Source of the DNA: Sordariomycetes sp. S80-01Y
Taxonomy: Eukaryota; Ascomycota; Sordariomycetes
NCBI GenBank assembly: GCA_037042185.1
Contig: JAXQJY010000031.1
Span: 2,480,001 to 2,544,000, forward strand
Direction: 5' to 3'
Length of the DNA stretch: 64,000 bases
The notes under the pieces are model-generated. The model saw only the letters and a list, made by a program, of their open reading frames with translations, ran no database searches and had not been told where the DNA came from. Below, piece after piece: positions 1-11,137 of the stretch. The position numbers and the translations under genes were made by a program. Every line of letters starts with the position of its first letter. The first letter of the stretch is position 1.

Positions 1-1
1 C

Positions 2-1879
2 GCCTTTGGCAATCGCTCTGTTACCAATGTAGAGACGTACTGGGACGGCCCTTTCAACCAAGACCAGAGCTTCTTCATTCTGGGAACTGCTGAGGCCGGT
101 GAAGCGGCTGTCGGCGAGCTGAAATCGTCCTCCTTCAAGGCCGCTTCGGTCATGAGTTTCCTCGTCAGCGGTGGCTACGACCAAGAGCATCTCTACGTCG
201 GCCTTGTCAGTGAGACCTCTGGCAAGGTGGTCCTGAAACAAACTGGATTCAACGACGAAGCCTTCATACGCATCGTCTGGGACACTAGCGAGTATGAAGG
301 TCAGCCTGTACACCTCGTCATCCACGATAGCTCCACCAAGGAGAGCTGGGGCCACATCAACTTCGACGATGTCCGCGTCGGTCCCAAAGCCACCGGCGAT
401 GGCGATGGACTGACTTTCCATATTTTGGGCGAAGCCAATTTTCCAGCCCTCGATGACTGGGGCGCGTCTGCTTGCGAGCTCTTTGACAGGGATCCGCTGC
501 GTCCGCAGTACCACTACACCCAGTATCAGGGGTGGATCAATGACCCGGCTGGCCTGATCCAATGGAATGGCCAACACCATCTTTTCAGCCAGTATCATCC
601 GGACAGCCCTCTCTGGGGGCCAATGCACTGGTCTCACGCGCGTAGCGACGATGGTGTGCATTGGCGCGAGCTGCCCGTCGCTCTTCGCCCCAAAGACACA
701 TCGATCGACGGCGACGAGTCTGGTCGATTCACAGGGAGCGCCTTCGCCGATGATGAAGGTCTGCACCTTCTTCTGACGGACTTCACGGACCTCAAAGCGC
801 ACCCAGGCCAAGTCCAAGAAACCGTAATCGTCGCGAGCAGCTCCGACGGCGAGACCTTTGAATACTTCCAGGGGAACCCTGTTGTTCCTGGCCCCCCCGA
901 GGGCGCCCCTGTTTTCTTCCGCGACCCCAAAGCCTTCTTCGATCCTACAGACAACAAGCTGAAATTCGCCATCGGGGCGACCAACGGGGTCGACGGCCAA
1001 GCCCGCATTTATGAGTCAGAAAACGCGCACACTTGGGTCGATGCCGGTGTTGGCTACACGGGCAATCGAACTGGTGAATTGTGGGAGTGCCCAAATCTAT
1101 TCCCTCTGCAGGACGATACGTGGGCTCTCTTCTACGGGGGCAAAGACGGGCTTGGCTTCTACGAGACGGGGCTGTGGAACGGATCTGCTTTCACCGGCCA
1201 CACACTCGGACTTATAGACGCTGGGCCTGCTAGCTATGCGATGCAGTGGTATGCTGATGAGAAGGGTCGCAACCTGGGAATATCCTGGATGGGCAATTGG
1301 CCTACGCCCAAGTGGCCCAGTCGGGTAAACGGTTGGGCGGGACAGCAGTCTGTTACTCGTGAGCTTTTCTTGCGTGAAGATGGTGGTATGGGAAGTCGCC
1401 CCATTCCTGAGCTGGAAAGCCTGGCAGCGGGCCGTCCCAAACACTTCGGGCCCAAGACTGTTGGACGGACTGCGTGGAATATTGGGCGCTCCACCCAAGC
1501 AAGGCTCAAACTCGACTTTGTGATCAACGAAAGCACCGCATCCTCGCTGACGCTTTCTCTCTTCAAATCTTCGGCCGAGTCAGTCGAATTAACATACGAT
1601 GTGGACGCTCGCACGTTGACGCTCGACACCAAGAACGCCGGGTACGCGCAGGCCGGTGAATGGAGCGCAAAGGTGGCCCCGAACAGCAAGGGCCTCCTAA
1701 GCCTTGACGTCTTCCTTGATCGGTCTGTGGTGGAGATCTTTGTCGGCGATGGCACGATCCTCTCAGCTCAGGTCTGGCCCAAGTATCAAGAATCGACGGA
1801 AATTAGTCTCGCTGCCAAAGGAGGACGATTGCTCGTTGGTTCGTCTTCACTTACTCCTCTGGGATCAAGCTGGTGTTGA
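2..1879 (+). CDS. GH32 fructan hydrolase (levanase/inulinase type), 5' end outside window
   Basis: The frame is open from base 2, so the true start lies left of the window; a first in-window ATG at 152 would cut into a domain. The first ~130 visible residues form a beta-rich module ending in a WGHINFDDVRV-like stretch, as in the N-terminal sandwich of some levanases. A GH32 five-bladed propeller follows with the nucleophile motif WINDPAG (about 532-552), the transition-state motif FRDPK (about 918-932) and the acid/base motif ECPN (about 1084-1095), then the C-terminal GH32 beta-sandwich with VVEIFV. The family hydrolyses beta-fructosidic bonds in inulin, levan or sucrose. A second GH32 gene and a sugar transporter follow, so import of released sugars is a natural partner step. 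Exact substrate cannot be read from the motifs. Confidence 0.93.
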   Translation, partial: AFGNRSVTNVETYWDGPFNQDQSFFILGTAEAGEAAVGELKSSSFKAASVMSFLVSGGYDQEHLYVGLVSETSGKVVLKQTGFNDEAFIRIVWDTSEYEGQPVHLVIHDSSTKESWGHINFDDVRVGPKATGDGDGLTFHILGEANFPALDDWGASACELFDRDPLRPQYHYTQYQGWINDPAGLIQWNGQHHLFSQYHPDSPLWGPMHWSHARSDDGVHWRELPVALRPKDTSIDGDESGRFTGSAFADDEGLHLLLTDFTDLKAHPGQVQETVIVASSSDGETFEYFQGNPVVPGPPEGAPVFFRDPKAFFDPTDNKLKFAIGATNGVDGQARIYESENAHTWVDAGVGYTGNRTGELWECPNLFPLQDDTWALFYGGKDGLGFYETGLWNGSAFTGHTLGLIDAGPASYAMQWYADEKGRNLGISWMGNWPTPKWPSRVNGWAGQQSVTRELFLREDGGMGSRPIPELESLAAGRPKHFGPKTVGRTAWNIGRSTQARLKLDFVINESTASSLTLSLFKSSAESVELTYDVDARTLTLDTKNAGYAQAGEWSAKVAPNSKGLLSLDVFLDRSVVEIFVGDGTILSAQVWPKYQESTEISLAAKGGRLLVGSSSLTPLGSSWC

Positions 1880-3108
1880 GAGGTGGTCTGGGCTTCATGA
1901 TCATGCTTCGTAGAGAGGAGTATACAGTACGAAATATAGAAATTACATGCATCTGGCTTGCGCAACACTTTGAATCACCACCAAGAGCCAAGGATTGTAA
2001 TGATGAAACGGTGTTTCGATGTCAAGTACACGCTATAGGGAACCACACATGTTTCTCGCTCTCTGATGAGCTCCTGTTAAGATTGACGACGGATTTAGAT
2101 CTTATTGCTCGTGGGTCCATGTTTCACAACAAGCCCATCAAAGGCGACTTGGGCACCACTTGAAGCGTACCAATGCGGATAGCACGTCCGAATAGCTACC
2201 CTAATCAAGAAAAAGCGTGATTAGTTTTAAGACTAGCCCGGCTGAACGGATACCTCCCTGTCATGGTACGATCTCGGAACCGCCGAAGCCACTGTGCCGT
2301 ACATAATACTAACGTACCCGAAGAGGCCAAAACCAGGATAAGAAGGTCGTAAAAGTGTTAAATTGAGGGTGTGATAGCAGGGCGAGCACCTAAGGTCAGA
2401 ATGCGGCACCTCCGCCCCCCTGGTCGTCGGAAGCGGAGAGTGTCAGGATGCTGGACATGGTCTCTCGGATGCCCCATTGTACAATTATCCACACTGTCGA
2501 TTTGCTCCGACGAATAGATAGCATAGGCCTGGCTTCTCTCTTAGGAGGGGAACGTATGTAACAGCTTGTCTATGTGGGAATAATCTGTTACTCAGCATTA
2601 GCCTGTCTGACTCTTTGTTTCGTGACGAATATATCGGATGACTGCTTTACATGAGGGACGTGCTCAAGCTCCCGAGAATTTATCCTGTTGTCCCCACAGT
2701 CGCTTTCATGAGGTTGATTTGATGGCCTTGACGTCGGTGGCTTTCGACGGATGGGGCCGCCAGCAACTTTGGCGGCCTCCTGGTGACCAGCCGTAGACTT
2801 TGAGCGACTCACATCGCAATACACCAAACGTGACTGCATCAGCGAGGAGTCACATAGAAAAGAAGAATGAGAACTCGTCATGGAACTGAACTTCTGCTTC
2901 ATATTTTACGCCAGCTGTGAGACCCTGCCACCTCCCCAAGTAGTGACCAGTGTTGAACTAGCTCGTGAACAAGCTGGATTGTTGAAGTTCCAGCGCTTCC
3001 TCAGCCACCCACCACCATTGCCCATATCGAGTCCAGATGAAAGCCTACAGATCTGCAATGTAAGAGAAGAAAGTACGAGACTAGAAAGCTATGACCACCA
3101 GATAGCAA
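1880..3108. other. Intergenic, convergent GH32 genes
   Basis: This 1.2 kb lies between two convergent GH32 genes and should hold both 3' untranslated ends. Only short overlapping reading frames without domain motifs occur. I see nothing else I can support. Confidence 0.6.
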
Positions 3109-4710
3109 CTATTCTGCGAAGCCAGTATAAGTGAAAGAGGCCAATGTCAGCGTTCCGGTGTCCGACACTGCCTCGATTCCCTCCGCGCCTTGATTCGGGT
3201 AGATCAGCGCCGAGAGAGCTGCAGCGCCGCCGTCCACGAAAACTTCAACTGAGTTCCAGTCGACATAGATTGCCAGGTTGACAGTGTTCCCGCCTTCAGC
3301 GTTCACGGCAGTCCGTACCGCATCCCACACTTGCTTTGGTTCCGAAGCTAAAGCATCCGAAGCGGAGCCGTCAGTACCTCTGGCAATAAACGCCTGGGAT
3401 TTCGCAAAGTCATAGCCGACAGTTGTGTTGTAAGTCCCGTCCGATTTGATTCGGAAGCGCACTCCATTACCGTCGTCATTGTCGGTCTTGGAGACCGTTG
3501 CGTGAATGGTATATGCACCTCCAGGGAGGTCAGAAGGAAGCGTGGCCGTGGCCGGGTCTGTTGTGATGGTTGTTCCATTGACGGAGACGGGATTGGAAAA
3601 CTTGCTTCCATACCCTGAAATAGGGTTGCTGACCAAAATGGGATTCCCGTTGATGGTTCGGTACGTAATTTCACGCACCAAACTCTGCTGACCCTCGAAG
3701 TCACCGTAGTAGGGCAGCGTAGGAGCATATTCCCAATTGTTCATCCAGCCAATCGCATAGCGGCTGGCGTACTTGGCATCTGGATTCTGCCAGCTGACAG
3801 TGGCATAAAAGTCAGGCCCTTCGTCCATCCACCGCGGAAAGCTGGTCGTGGTCGTAAAGTGGGTGCTGTTCCACGCTCCAGTCCAGTAAACAGTACCTGT
3901 CGTCTTCCCATGAAGGTACCCGTTGGCGCTGACAACGAGTACCCAGGTTCTCTTATCCGGGTCGCCATCGAGGTCGAGTTGATATATGTCTGGGCACTCA
4001 AGCGTACCCAGGTCAACTCCAAGGTCTATAGGCGAGAAGGCTGACACGTATTTCCAGGACCTCAGATTCGCCGATGTGTAGAAACCAATCCTGTTTCCTT
4101 CCGCAAGGGCAATGACCCAATGGCCGGCTTCCTCGTCTCGAAATATTTTGGGGTCGCGAAAGGCCGGCTTGCCCTCGACATCTGGGTTCGGCATCACAGG
4201 GTTGCCCTCAAAAGCTGTGAAGCTGTACCCAGAGTCGATGGAAGAAAAGAGAGACTGTTGCTGCACACCGTCTGCCATCTGAGTGAGGATGGCAATAACC
4301 GCGTCAGAGCCGAAGCCGGCTGTGTTGTCTGTATCAACCACCGAGCTGCCGCTCTCGATGTCGCCCAAGATCTCCCCATCAGGAGGATTGGGTTGGTATT
4401 TTCGGACTGCCACCCCTTCATGAGCCCAGTCCACCATGTTGGTGCTGGTGACATGGTACCATTCTGTGCCGCCCGCTCCGGGGTTTGACTTATCCCAGTC
4501 CGCGTTCCAGAGGTAGTAGAGATGCCATTCGCCTCCAAGAAAGAAAGGGCGCTGCGGGTCGTTCATCCACTTCGTCTCGGGAGTAATGTGATAGCTTGGT
4601 CGGGTCTGGCCGGCAACGAGAGGAGTCATCAAGGCCAGTACACCGAGCGATGCGAGTAGAGACCAGCGAGGGAGGCGTCTCACTGGCTTAGAGGTCGGAG
4701 AATTATCCAT
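3109..4710 (-). CDS. Secreted GH32 fructan hydrolase
   Basis: An intronless 533-residue protein. Residues 1-34 carry a basic start and a hydrophobic stretch ending LVAG, which reads as a signal peptide or signal anchor. GH32 motifs are WMNDPQRP (residues 48-55, nucleophile Asp51), FRDPK (184-188) and LECPD (237-241, acid/base Glu238). The C-terminal third is the family's beta-sandwich with VEVFVDG. The variant NDPQRP in place of NDPNG marks a fungal subgroup that I associate with levanase- or exo-type fructan hydrolases rather than classic sucrose invertase; that subgroup assignment is inference. It faces the first GH32 gene tail to tail, and a sugar transporter starts about 2 kb beyond its promoter. 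Confidence 0.93.
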   Translation of the reverse strand: MDNSPTSKPVRRLPRWSLLASLGVLALMTPLVAGQTRPSYHITPETKWMNDPQRPFFLGGEWHLYYLWNADWDKSNPGAGGTEWYHVTSTNMVDWAHEGVAVRKYQPNPPDGEILGDIESGSSVVDTDNTAGFGSDAVIAILTQMADGVQQQSLFSSIDSGYSFTAFEGNPVMPNPDVEGKPAFRDPKIFRDEEAGHWVIALAEGNRIGFYTSANLRSWKYVSAFSPIDLGVDLGTLECPDIYQLDLDGDPDKRTWVLVVSANGYLHGKTTGTVYWTGAWNSTHFTTTTSFPRWMDEGPDFYATVSWQNPDAKYASRYAIGWMNNWEYAPTLPYYGDFEGQQSLVREITYRTINGNPILVSNPISGYGSKFSNPVSVNGTTITTDPATATLPSDLPGGAYTIHATVSKTDNDDGNGVRFRIKSDGTYNTTVGYDFAKSQAFIARGTDGSASDALASEPKQVWDAVRTAVNAEGGNTVNLAIYVDWNSVEVFVDGGAAALSALIYPNQGAEGIEAVSDTGTLTLASFTYTGFAE

Positions 4711-6732
4711 TTCGATTTGGTGACAATTGATAAATTATCACGACAGGCCAGGCCACGATCAACCCGTGCTGGGACTTAATGGTTTAGAAATCAGTACGAC
4801 CAGTAAGGCAGACCACTTAAGAACTTGAACAAGGTGCTTAAGTCCTTGACGTCGGTACTCCTTGGGATTTCCCGCGGGAGCCGCCGTCCCTCCGCGAAGT
4901 CATGTTGATCAGGCCAATCTCTTTTGCGGCGGGATCAGCAAGAATCAACGCCCGACTCAGGAGACAGCATTCGCGGATCTTGCTGTCTTTGCCTTAGTCC
5001 TTGATATCTCAAACAAGATGGTGAAGCTTGAACCGCGGCTTTGACTCAGCAAGTTCATCCTGCAAGGTGCAGAGCAATACTAGCGCATGTTGGGGACTAT
5101 CACCTGGTTCTAGAAAGCCGCTAGAAGGGCTCTGCATCCGTAGCTCCCTCATGAACCTCACAGTACGAGCAACACGGTGGCTCTCCGAGCACTCGAGCAT
5201 GGGGTTCACTTCCCGGTCCGACATTTGGCACCCTTGGCTCCCTCCATCAGTGTCCCCTGTGCGCGCGCACGAGCCACAGTCTGCGGAGTAGCACCAGGCC
5301 CACCATCCCCACCTCCACAGTTCTCATCGGCGGGGTGTTGGGTGCAGTTCTCCATCGGAGACCATGTTTGCAACGACTCCCCATGTCGTCTTCTGGGGGT
5401 GGGGAGGAGATTGAGCGATTTTCGGTGAGCAGGTGACATTAGAAGCAGCCCCGACTGCCGAGTCGTTATCTTCCCAGTTCGGCTTGAGGGCTCGGTGGGT
5501 GGAGCTGATCGGGCGCAACATCTCGAGGTGCTCTGTTTTGTTGGTAACCCAACGTCGTGCATACATACACATCAGTGTTTTCGGTGATCTATGTTAAATC
5601 GCCGAAGCTTTGCGCGCTCAATTTCGAAAGCCCCTAGAGCACAAGGTTGATAGGGAGGCCCCTAGGGTTGCAAGTGGCCGCAGGACAGGCGTCGCCACCA
5701 ACTCTTCGCTGTGTGTGGCTCTTCTTACCCCGGTGAATAGGATGACCTCGTTAGTAGCCCTTGCCGAGCTGAAACTGGGGTAGAGCGGGCTTTTCCCGTT
5801 GCGGGGAATCCGCGAAGGCGGCGAGAAATTGGGGAACCGCGGGTTTTTCCCGATACGGCAAAGCTACTACACAGACGACGCATCTTGGGATCACGGAAGT
5901 CACCCAGAATGCTGCTCGAACGAGTCTAGACGTTCTCGAAAAGCTAATGGAACCACTCACACTTATCGTGACCTGCCTAAAAGGCTTGCAAGAGCTGAGA
6001 TGAGGCTCGCTGCTACCAAGATTTGATCCACTCTGTGACGACGTGATATCCAGCTCGCCTCTCACCCACTGACGCAAGATAGATTTGGCGACATGGGCTG
6101 AACAATGGGCTGGCCAGAGGCGGGGTAGAGAAGTACCGTATACCTCCGAAGACTCTCCCTATTAGATCGATGCTTCAGTCACGGCGGTCGTCATTTGATG
6201 TGAGAGGGGCGGCGCGAGCCCACTCCGGGGCTGCAACCACATGGCGCAGCCCTGATTCGCTCTGGTGCGGAATCTGGAATTCTTTATGACCGTTGGCCTA
6301 ACCTCCCCCGGAGTACTTGCAGCCCAACAGGAGGCAGGGATCTTTTTGGATTGCTTTCGGCGTGCCCGACACCTTGCAGCGAGCGAGCACGCCCTGCTAT
6401 GCTCTTTGATCACTACAGCAATGAGAGCACATGCGATTGCCGTGGAGCCGATACGGCCGGGTGCCATGATGTGACTGGTGGGCAGCTAGGCGAACTATGT
6501 TGGGAGTGCGGGTAGCCCGACAACACGACTTGCTACGCTATGACCAGCGCGTGTTATCTGCAGATGCCAGTTATGATGAACGCCTGGAAATGTGAACGCA
6601 ATCCAGATCTCAAACATAAAAAAGGTCTTGTCCGCACTTTCACCGGGTACTCCAATCCGTCACTCCAAACTCCTTCCAGCTTCCATCCCAAGCATTTTTC
6701 GTATTCTCCATCTCCGTGGTGATTCAGTCATC
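4711..6732. other. Divergent intergenic region, GH32 and sugar transporter
   Basis: This 2 kb separates the divergently transcribed GH32 gene and MFS transporter and must hold both promoters. Reading frames of up to about 118 residues occur on both strands, but they overlap each other and show no motifs. It contains a short direct repeat at 5771-5852. The shared location makes co-regulation plausible, but I could not pick out a convincing operator. Confidence 0.55.
5771..5852. repeat. Imperfect direct repeat of about 28 bp
   Basis: Two related copies, at 5771-5798 and 5824-5852, share the pattern GAAAYTGGGG...GCGGG followed by TTTTCCCG. They are separated by 25 bases. Such short duplicated GC-rich modules occur in small mobile elements and in promoters; nothing here decides between the two. 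Confidence 0.45.
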
Positions 6733-8444
6733 ATGAAGTCGCTCAAACTGGCCAAGCCCGACTCTGAGGCCGGCAAAGCATGGCCTGCCATCCTTGTCGG
6801 CCTCTTTGTCGCCTTTGGTGGTGTTCTCTTTGGGTAAGGTCCATCACGCTCCTCCATTGCACATCCAGGCTCAACTGACGGCCGTCATCGATAGGTATGA
6901 CACGGGAACAATCAGCGGCATTTTGGCCATGCCTTACTGGCAACGTCTCTTCAGCACAGGATATGTCGATCCCGAGGGAAACCCAAACGTCACGCCCGCT
7001 CAGGAATCTGCCATTGTCTCGATTCTGTCAGCTGGCACATTTTTCGGTGCTCTTGCTTCACCGTTCTTATCCGACTCTATTGGCAGGCGCATGGGTCTCA
7101 TAGTATCGACTTGGGTGTTCAACCTCGGTGTAGTTCTACACACTGTTGCTACGAGCATCCCTCTGTTCCTGGCGGGTCGCTTCTTCGCTGGCTTTGGCGT
7201 CGGTCTTATCTCTGCCATTAGTGGGTACCCCATGCCATTTGAGGAAGTGCCAATTAACGATGTACACAGTCCCCCTATATCAGTCTGAGAGTGCGCCCAA
7301 ATGGATCCGCGGGTTCATCGTAGGCGCCTACCAATGGGCCATCACCATCGGCCTCCTCCTCGCTGCTGTCGTCAACAACGCAACCTCCAACCGCAACGAT
7401 AGCGGTTCTTACCGTATCCCCATTGCTGTCCAGCTAGCCTGGTCTTTGTTTCTTTGCGGAGGCATGATCATTCTGCCGGAAACTCCTCGCTTCCTCATCA
7501 AGAAGGACAACGCCGAAAAAGCCGCAAAGTCCCTGGGCAGACTTCGCCGTCTTCCAGCCGACCATGAGGCAGTCCTTGCGGAGTTGGCTGAGGTCAGAGC
7601 GAACCACGAGTACGAAGTCAGGCACGGTAGCGGCTCCTACCTTGACTGTTTCCGCCCGCCTATCCTGAAGAGACAGCTCACAGGCATGGCTCTTCAAGGT
7701 CTCCAGCAGCTCACCGGTATCAACTTTATCTTCTATTACGGCACCAAATACTTCCAGAACTCGGGCGTCTCTAGTGGATTCACTGTCCAGATGATCACCT
7801 CAGCGATCAATGTGCTTTCGACTGTGCCTGGAATGTACGCCATCGACAAATGGGGCCGCCGGCCGCTTCTTCTGTGGGGTGCCATTGGCATGTGCATATC
7901 GCAGCTGATTGTTGCCGTGTGCGGCACCGTCTCTACCGGTCAGTACGAGACCGGCGAGATCTTTGTCAAGAGCCTGGCCGGACAAAAGGCAGCTGTGGCG
8001 TTCGTCTGCATCTACATCGCTTTCTTTGCATCTACTTGGGGTCCTCTAGCTTGGGTTGTCACCGGAGAGATCTTCCCTCTCAAGACCCGTGCCAAGTCCC
8101 TCAGTATCACCACCGCAACTAATTGGCTTCTCAACTGGGCCATCGCCTATTCCACGCCTTACCTAGTGAACTACGGTGAAGGCTCTGCCAACTTGCAGTC
8201 CAAGATCTTCTTTGTGTGGTTCGGGGCTTGTTTCATCTGCATTGCCTTTGTGTGGTTCTTCATCTATGAGACTAAGGGACTCAGCTTGGAGGAGGTTGAC
8301 CAACTCTACCAGGAGGTGTCTGTTGCACGCAAGGCTAAGCACTGGAAGCCAAGTGTTTCGTGGAGTGAAGGCAAGCTGGGCCAAGATGTTCAGCACGATA
8401 AGACCGAGGTAGAAGCTGCTGTCACTTCCACCGAGGGAGCTTGA
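6733..8444 (+). CDS. MFS sugar transporter, three exons
   Basis: Exons 6733-6833, 6895-7220 and 7270-8444 join to 533 residues. Intron 1 (61 nt) splits the Gly codon of the LFGYDTG motif and intron 2 (49 nt) rebuilds ISAIIPLYQSE, so both joins restore family consensus. The protein has the 12-helix sugar-porter plan: YDTG in helix 1, GRRMG after helix 2, PLYQSE near helix 4, PETPRF before the central loop, LQQLTGINFIFYYG in helix 7, GRRPLL, and PETKGLSLEE at the end. These are the hexose/sugar-porter signatures of the plasma membrane. Position next to two GH32 genes suggests uptake of fructose or short fructans; the actual substrate is not readable from sequence. Confidence 0.93.
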
Positions 8445-10050
8445 TCAGCAGACGGCAGGATACTTGCAATTTCGAGCGGATTGGGCTCAAGCTGCAGTAT
8501 GGAACCTGACCCCGATGAGATGGCTACTTTACACGACGCTCTGTGCGTTGGCTTTTACCGTAGCCTGATAGAAGTTATCGGTCCAGATACGTGGATCATA
8601 GCTTCTGACAGATTTTCAACAAATCATCTCAAGCGTTACCAGCACATTAGACGCATGGCTCAATAGACTATATACACTTTCTAGATATCCCTTTTCCCTG
8701 GGCCTGAAGACATTCAGTGTATCTATAGAGATCCCACGTCAAGTGAAAGATGAAAGAACGGAAACGATTACCCACGATGAACTGGAAAAGCAATATGTCA
8801 TTCGCAAAACTACAGGGCTAGAAATGGCTGAAGTTAGCCGTCTCCTGTGATAGCTTTCCTATTATTCAAGATGTTCTTTGTTGAGGCTATTTGCAATGAG
8901 TACAAATGTGGGGGGTTAAAACGCCTATGTAACTGTCCACAATCGCATTCAGCTTACCTCATTAACGGGCTAACAACCAGCCCTGAAAAGGCCTCTGAAG
9001 TCTGGAGCCTGGGAGGGCGTGTGATGGGCTTAGTGCTCACCAATTACCACTAGTAGCTGGGAGTTTTCAGTCAAGAAATGTTTCTCCTAAGACCCTAATG
9101 ATATGAATCATTCAGAGTATCAGACTTCTTTTATACAGAAGAAGGAGAGTGACTTGCATGAAGAAGGCATGAAGTTTAAGATGCGCTACTTACAAGACAC
9201 TATAACACAATCTTCTGCCGTAGTGTCGCTGTGACGCGCTGCCTGTCTAGTTTCGGTCATTTATGGGTATTATAGTCTGTATGGGGATCGTGTGAAGCTT
9301 AGAGCCCTCCAATTATCAGCGTCGGATCTCGTGAGCGATCGTGGATGAAGGACCATACATGGGACCATTTGCTGGTATATATTTTGAATCATATGACCAT
9401 GGCGTACTACTGCGTCCACATCTTCAGTTTCGCTTTTCCAGTAGGCTCCGTGAGCCTTACTGAGTGCATCCCTTCGAGAGAGTCATCCAGCACTTTCTCG
9501 ATCTTTGCTATATCGGTGTGACCCGTATTTGACTCACGTGCGTCCTTCCAAGCGAGGCTTATTAGGTAGTTTGGGTTTAATCGAAGTCTCATTTTCTCGT
9601 AGCTTCTCTTGCACTTCTCCATGGTGTTGATCGGATTTACTTGTTGCGTACACAGAGCTGTCTGAGCTGGCTTTCGAGTAGAGTTACCGGACAGTGACGC
9701 GTATTGCGAAGCCGCGTGTTCGCGTACATTCTTTGTCGTTACAGTAGGTCAGGGACACAAATTTCATAAATCCTGCTAAACCCCAAGGCGTTTGGTACTC
9801 ATGCTTGAAAACTGCAGGAGTACGCTTTGCCGGAACTAGATCCGATTTTCGGACAATAGGGGGCTTGACTCAAGCAGCGACAGGGGGTCTGCCCCGCATT
9901 TCCCCAACAGCGTACCAAGACAATCACCACAAACGCGTAATTCCCCAAGCTATAAGACCCATCTATCTCGACTTTCCCGTTGCTAAAGTATTCCCTCTGG
10001 AGAATTAACCTCCGAGGACTCGTCGCTGCTGACGCCCGCGCGCGACCACC
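8445..10050. other. Intergenic
   Basis: A 1.6 kb stretch between two plus-strand genes. The longest frames are under 95 residues and lack recognisable domains. A 71-residue minus-strand frame (9407-9622) has an ATG and reasonable composition but no family motif, so I do not call it a gene. Confidence 0.55.
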
Positions 10051-10857
10051 ATGGCCCCTGTTCGCACACAAGCTGCGTATCTCACTTCACTCTTCTCCCT
10101 CGCCGGCCGCACAGCAGTCGTCACCGGCGCCAGCACCGGAATCGGGCGCTCGATATCGTTTGCACTCGGTCGATCTGGCGCCCGGGTCATCCTCCTCGCC
10201 CGCCGGCTCGGACCTCTCTCGGACACCACTGAGCATCTCAAGTCCTTGGGGGTCGACGCTGTTGCGCTCCCTGCGGATGTGGCCTCTGAATCCTCGCTTA
10301 GCGGCGCCATCGACTCAATTCAGACGCTTCTGAAAGCTCAAGGAGGGTGCCCAGACATTCTTGTTAACTCAGCTGGCATTAACCTGCGACCCCCAATGGA
10401 ATTAATCACCAAAGCTGATTGGGACCAGACCATGGCAGCCAATCTCACGGCCCCATTCCTCCTGGGTCAGGCTTTTGGTCCCAAGATGGCCGCCTCGGGA
10501 AAGGGCGGCAGGATCATTAACATAGTTTCGCAGCAGGCTTTCAAGGCGTTTGGAAACAGCGGCGCGTACGGGGCAAGCAAGGGCGGTCTGGTATCGTTGA
10601 CGAGGAGCCAGGCCGAGGCGTGGAGTCCACAGGGCGTGCTGTGCAACGCTATCGCCCCCGGGCTTGTGGAAACGGATATGACGAAGACGGTGTTGGAGGA
10701 TCCTGAAAAAGCAGAAAAGCACTCAGCGAGGACCATGATTGGGAGGAACGGACTGCCTCGGGATTTTGAGGGCGCTGCTGTCTGGCTGGCATCGCGAGCC
10801 AGCGAGGCCGTCACGGGACAGGTCATTTTCATTGACGGGGGCTACTCGGCGACGTGA
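10051..10857 (+). CDS. Classical short-chain dehydrogenase/reductase
   Basis: An intronless 268-residue oxidoreductase with the complete SDR set: dinucleotide-binding TGASTGIG (25-32), NSAG (106-109), catalytic Ser160, Tyr173 and Lys177 (YGASK), and an IAPGLVETDM stretch before the substrate loop. The C-terminal VTGQVIFIDGGYSAT is typical of fatty-acyl/gluconate-type classical SDRs. Length equals the family norm. An Arg just after the first strand (ARR, 50-52) hints at NADP(H) preference. The gene sits beyond the fructan cluster on the same strand as the transporter, but 1.6 kb away, so a shared pathway is only possible. It converges on the NLR-like gene. Confidence 0.92.
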   Translation: MAPVRTQAAYLTSLFSLAGRTAVVTGASTGIGRSISFALGRSGARVILLARRLGPLSDTTEHLKSLGVDAVALPADVASESSLSGAIDSIQTLLKAQGGCPDILVNSAGINLRPPMELITKADWDQTMAANLTAPFLLGQAFGPKMAASGKGGRIINIVSQQAFKAFGNSGAYGASKGGLVSLTRSQAEAWSPQGVLCNAIAPGLVETDMTKTVLEDPEKAEKHSARTMIGRNGLPRDFEGAAVWLASRASEAVTGQVIFIDGGYSAT

Positions 10858-11137
10858 ATGCATGAATTGGTAACGTTAGCCCCCGGGCACAAGTTCCCAT
10901 CAAGCAGTTTCACCGGTTTCTTAGACCTACGGGATCAACAAACTGACGAGCAGCGCCGCATACCTCTCACTATCTTCAATGTAAAGCTTCCTAGCTACAA
11001 CGAGTTTGTGGAAAATGCGATTGGTTCAACGATGCAGACAAGTCCATTTCCATTTCGTCGCGAATAATTGGTGCTGCCAGGTGCCATTCTTGACCGGCTT
11101 GCCTATTTCTCCGACAATCCTTCCATACATGCCAAGG

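Noticed and set aside
634-1755. Antisense open frames of 124-173 residues across the first GH32 gene
   Set aside because: They lie opposite a gene with all GH32 motifs, have no domain of their own and reflect codon bias of the sense strand.
9407-9622. 71-residue minus-strand frame
   Set aside because: It has an ATG and plausible composition but no motif, no signal peptide and no neighbour support.
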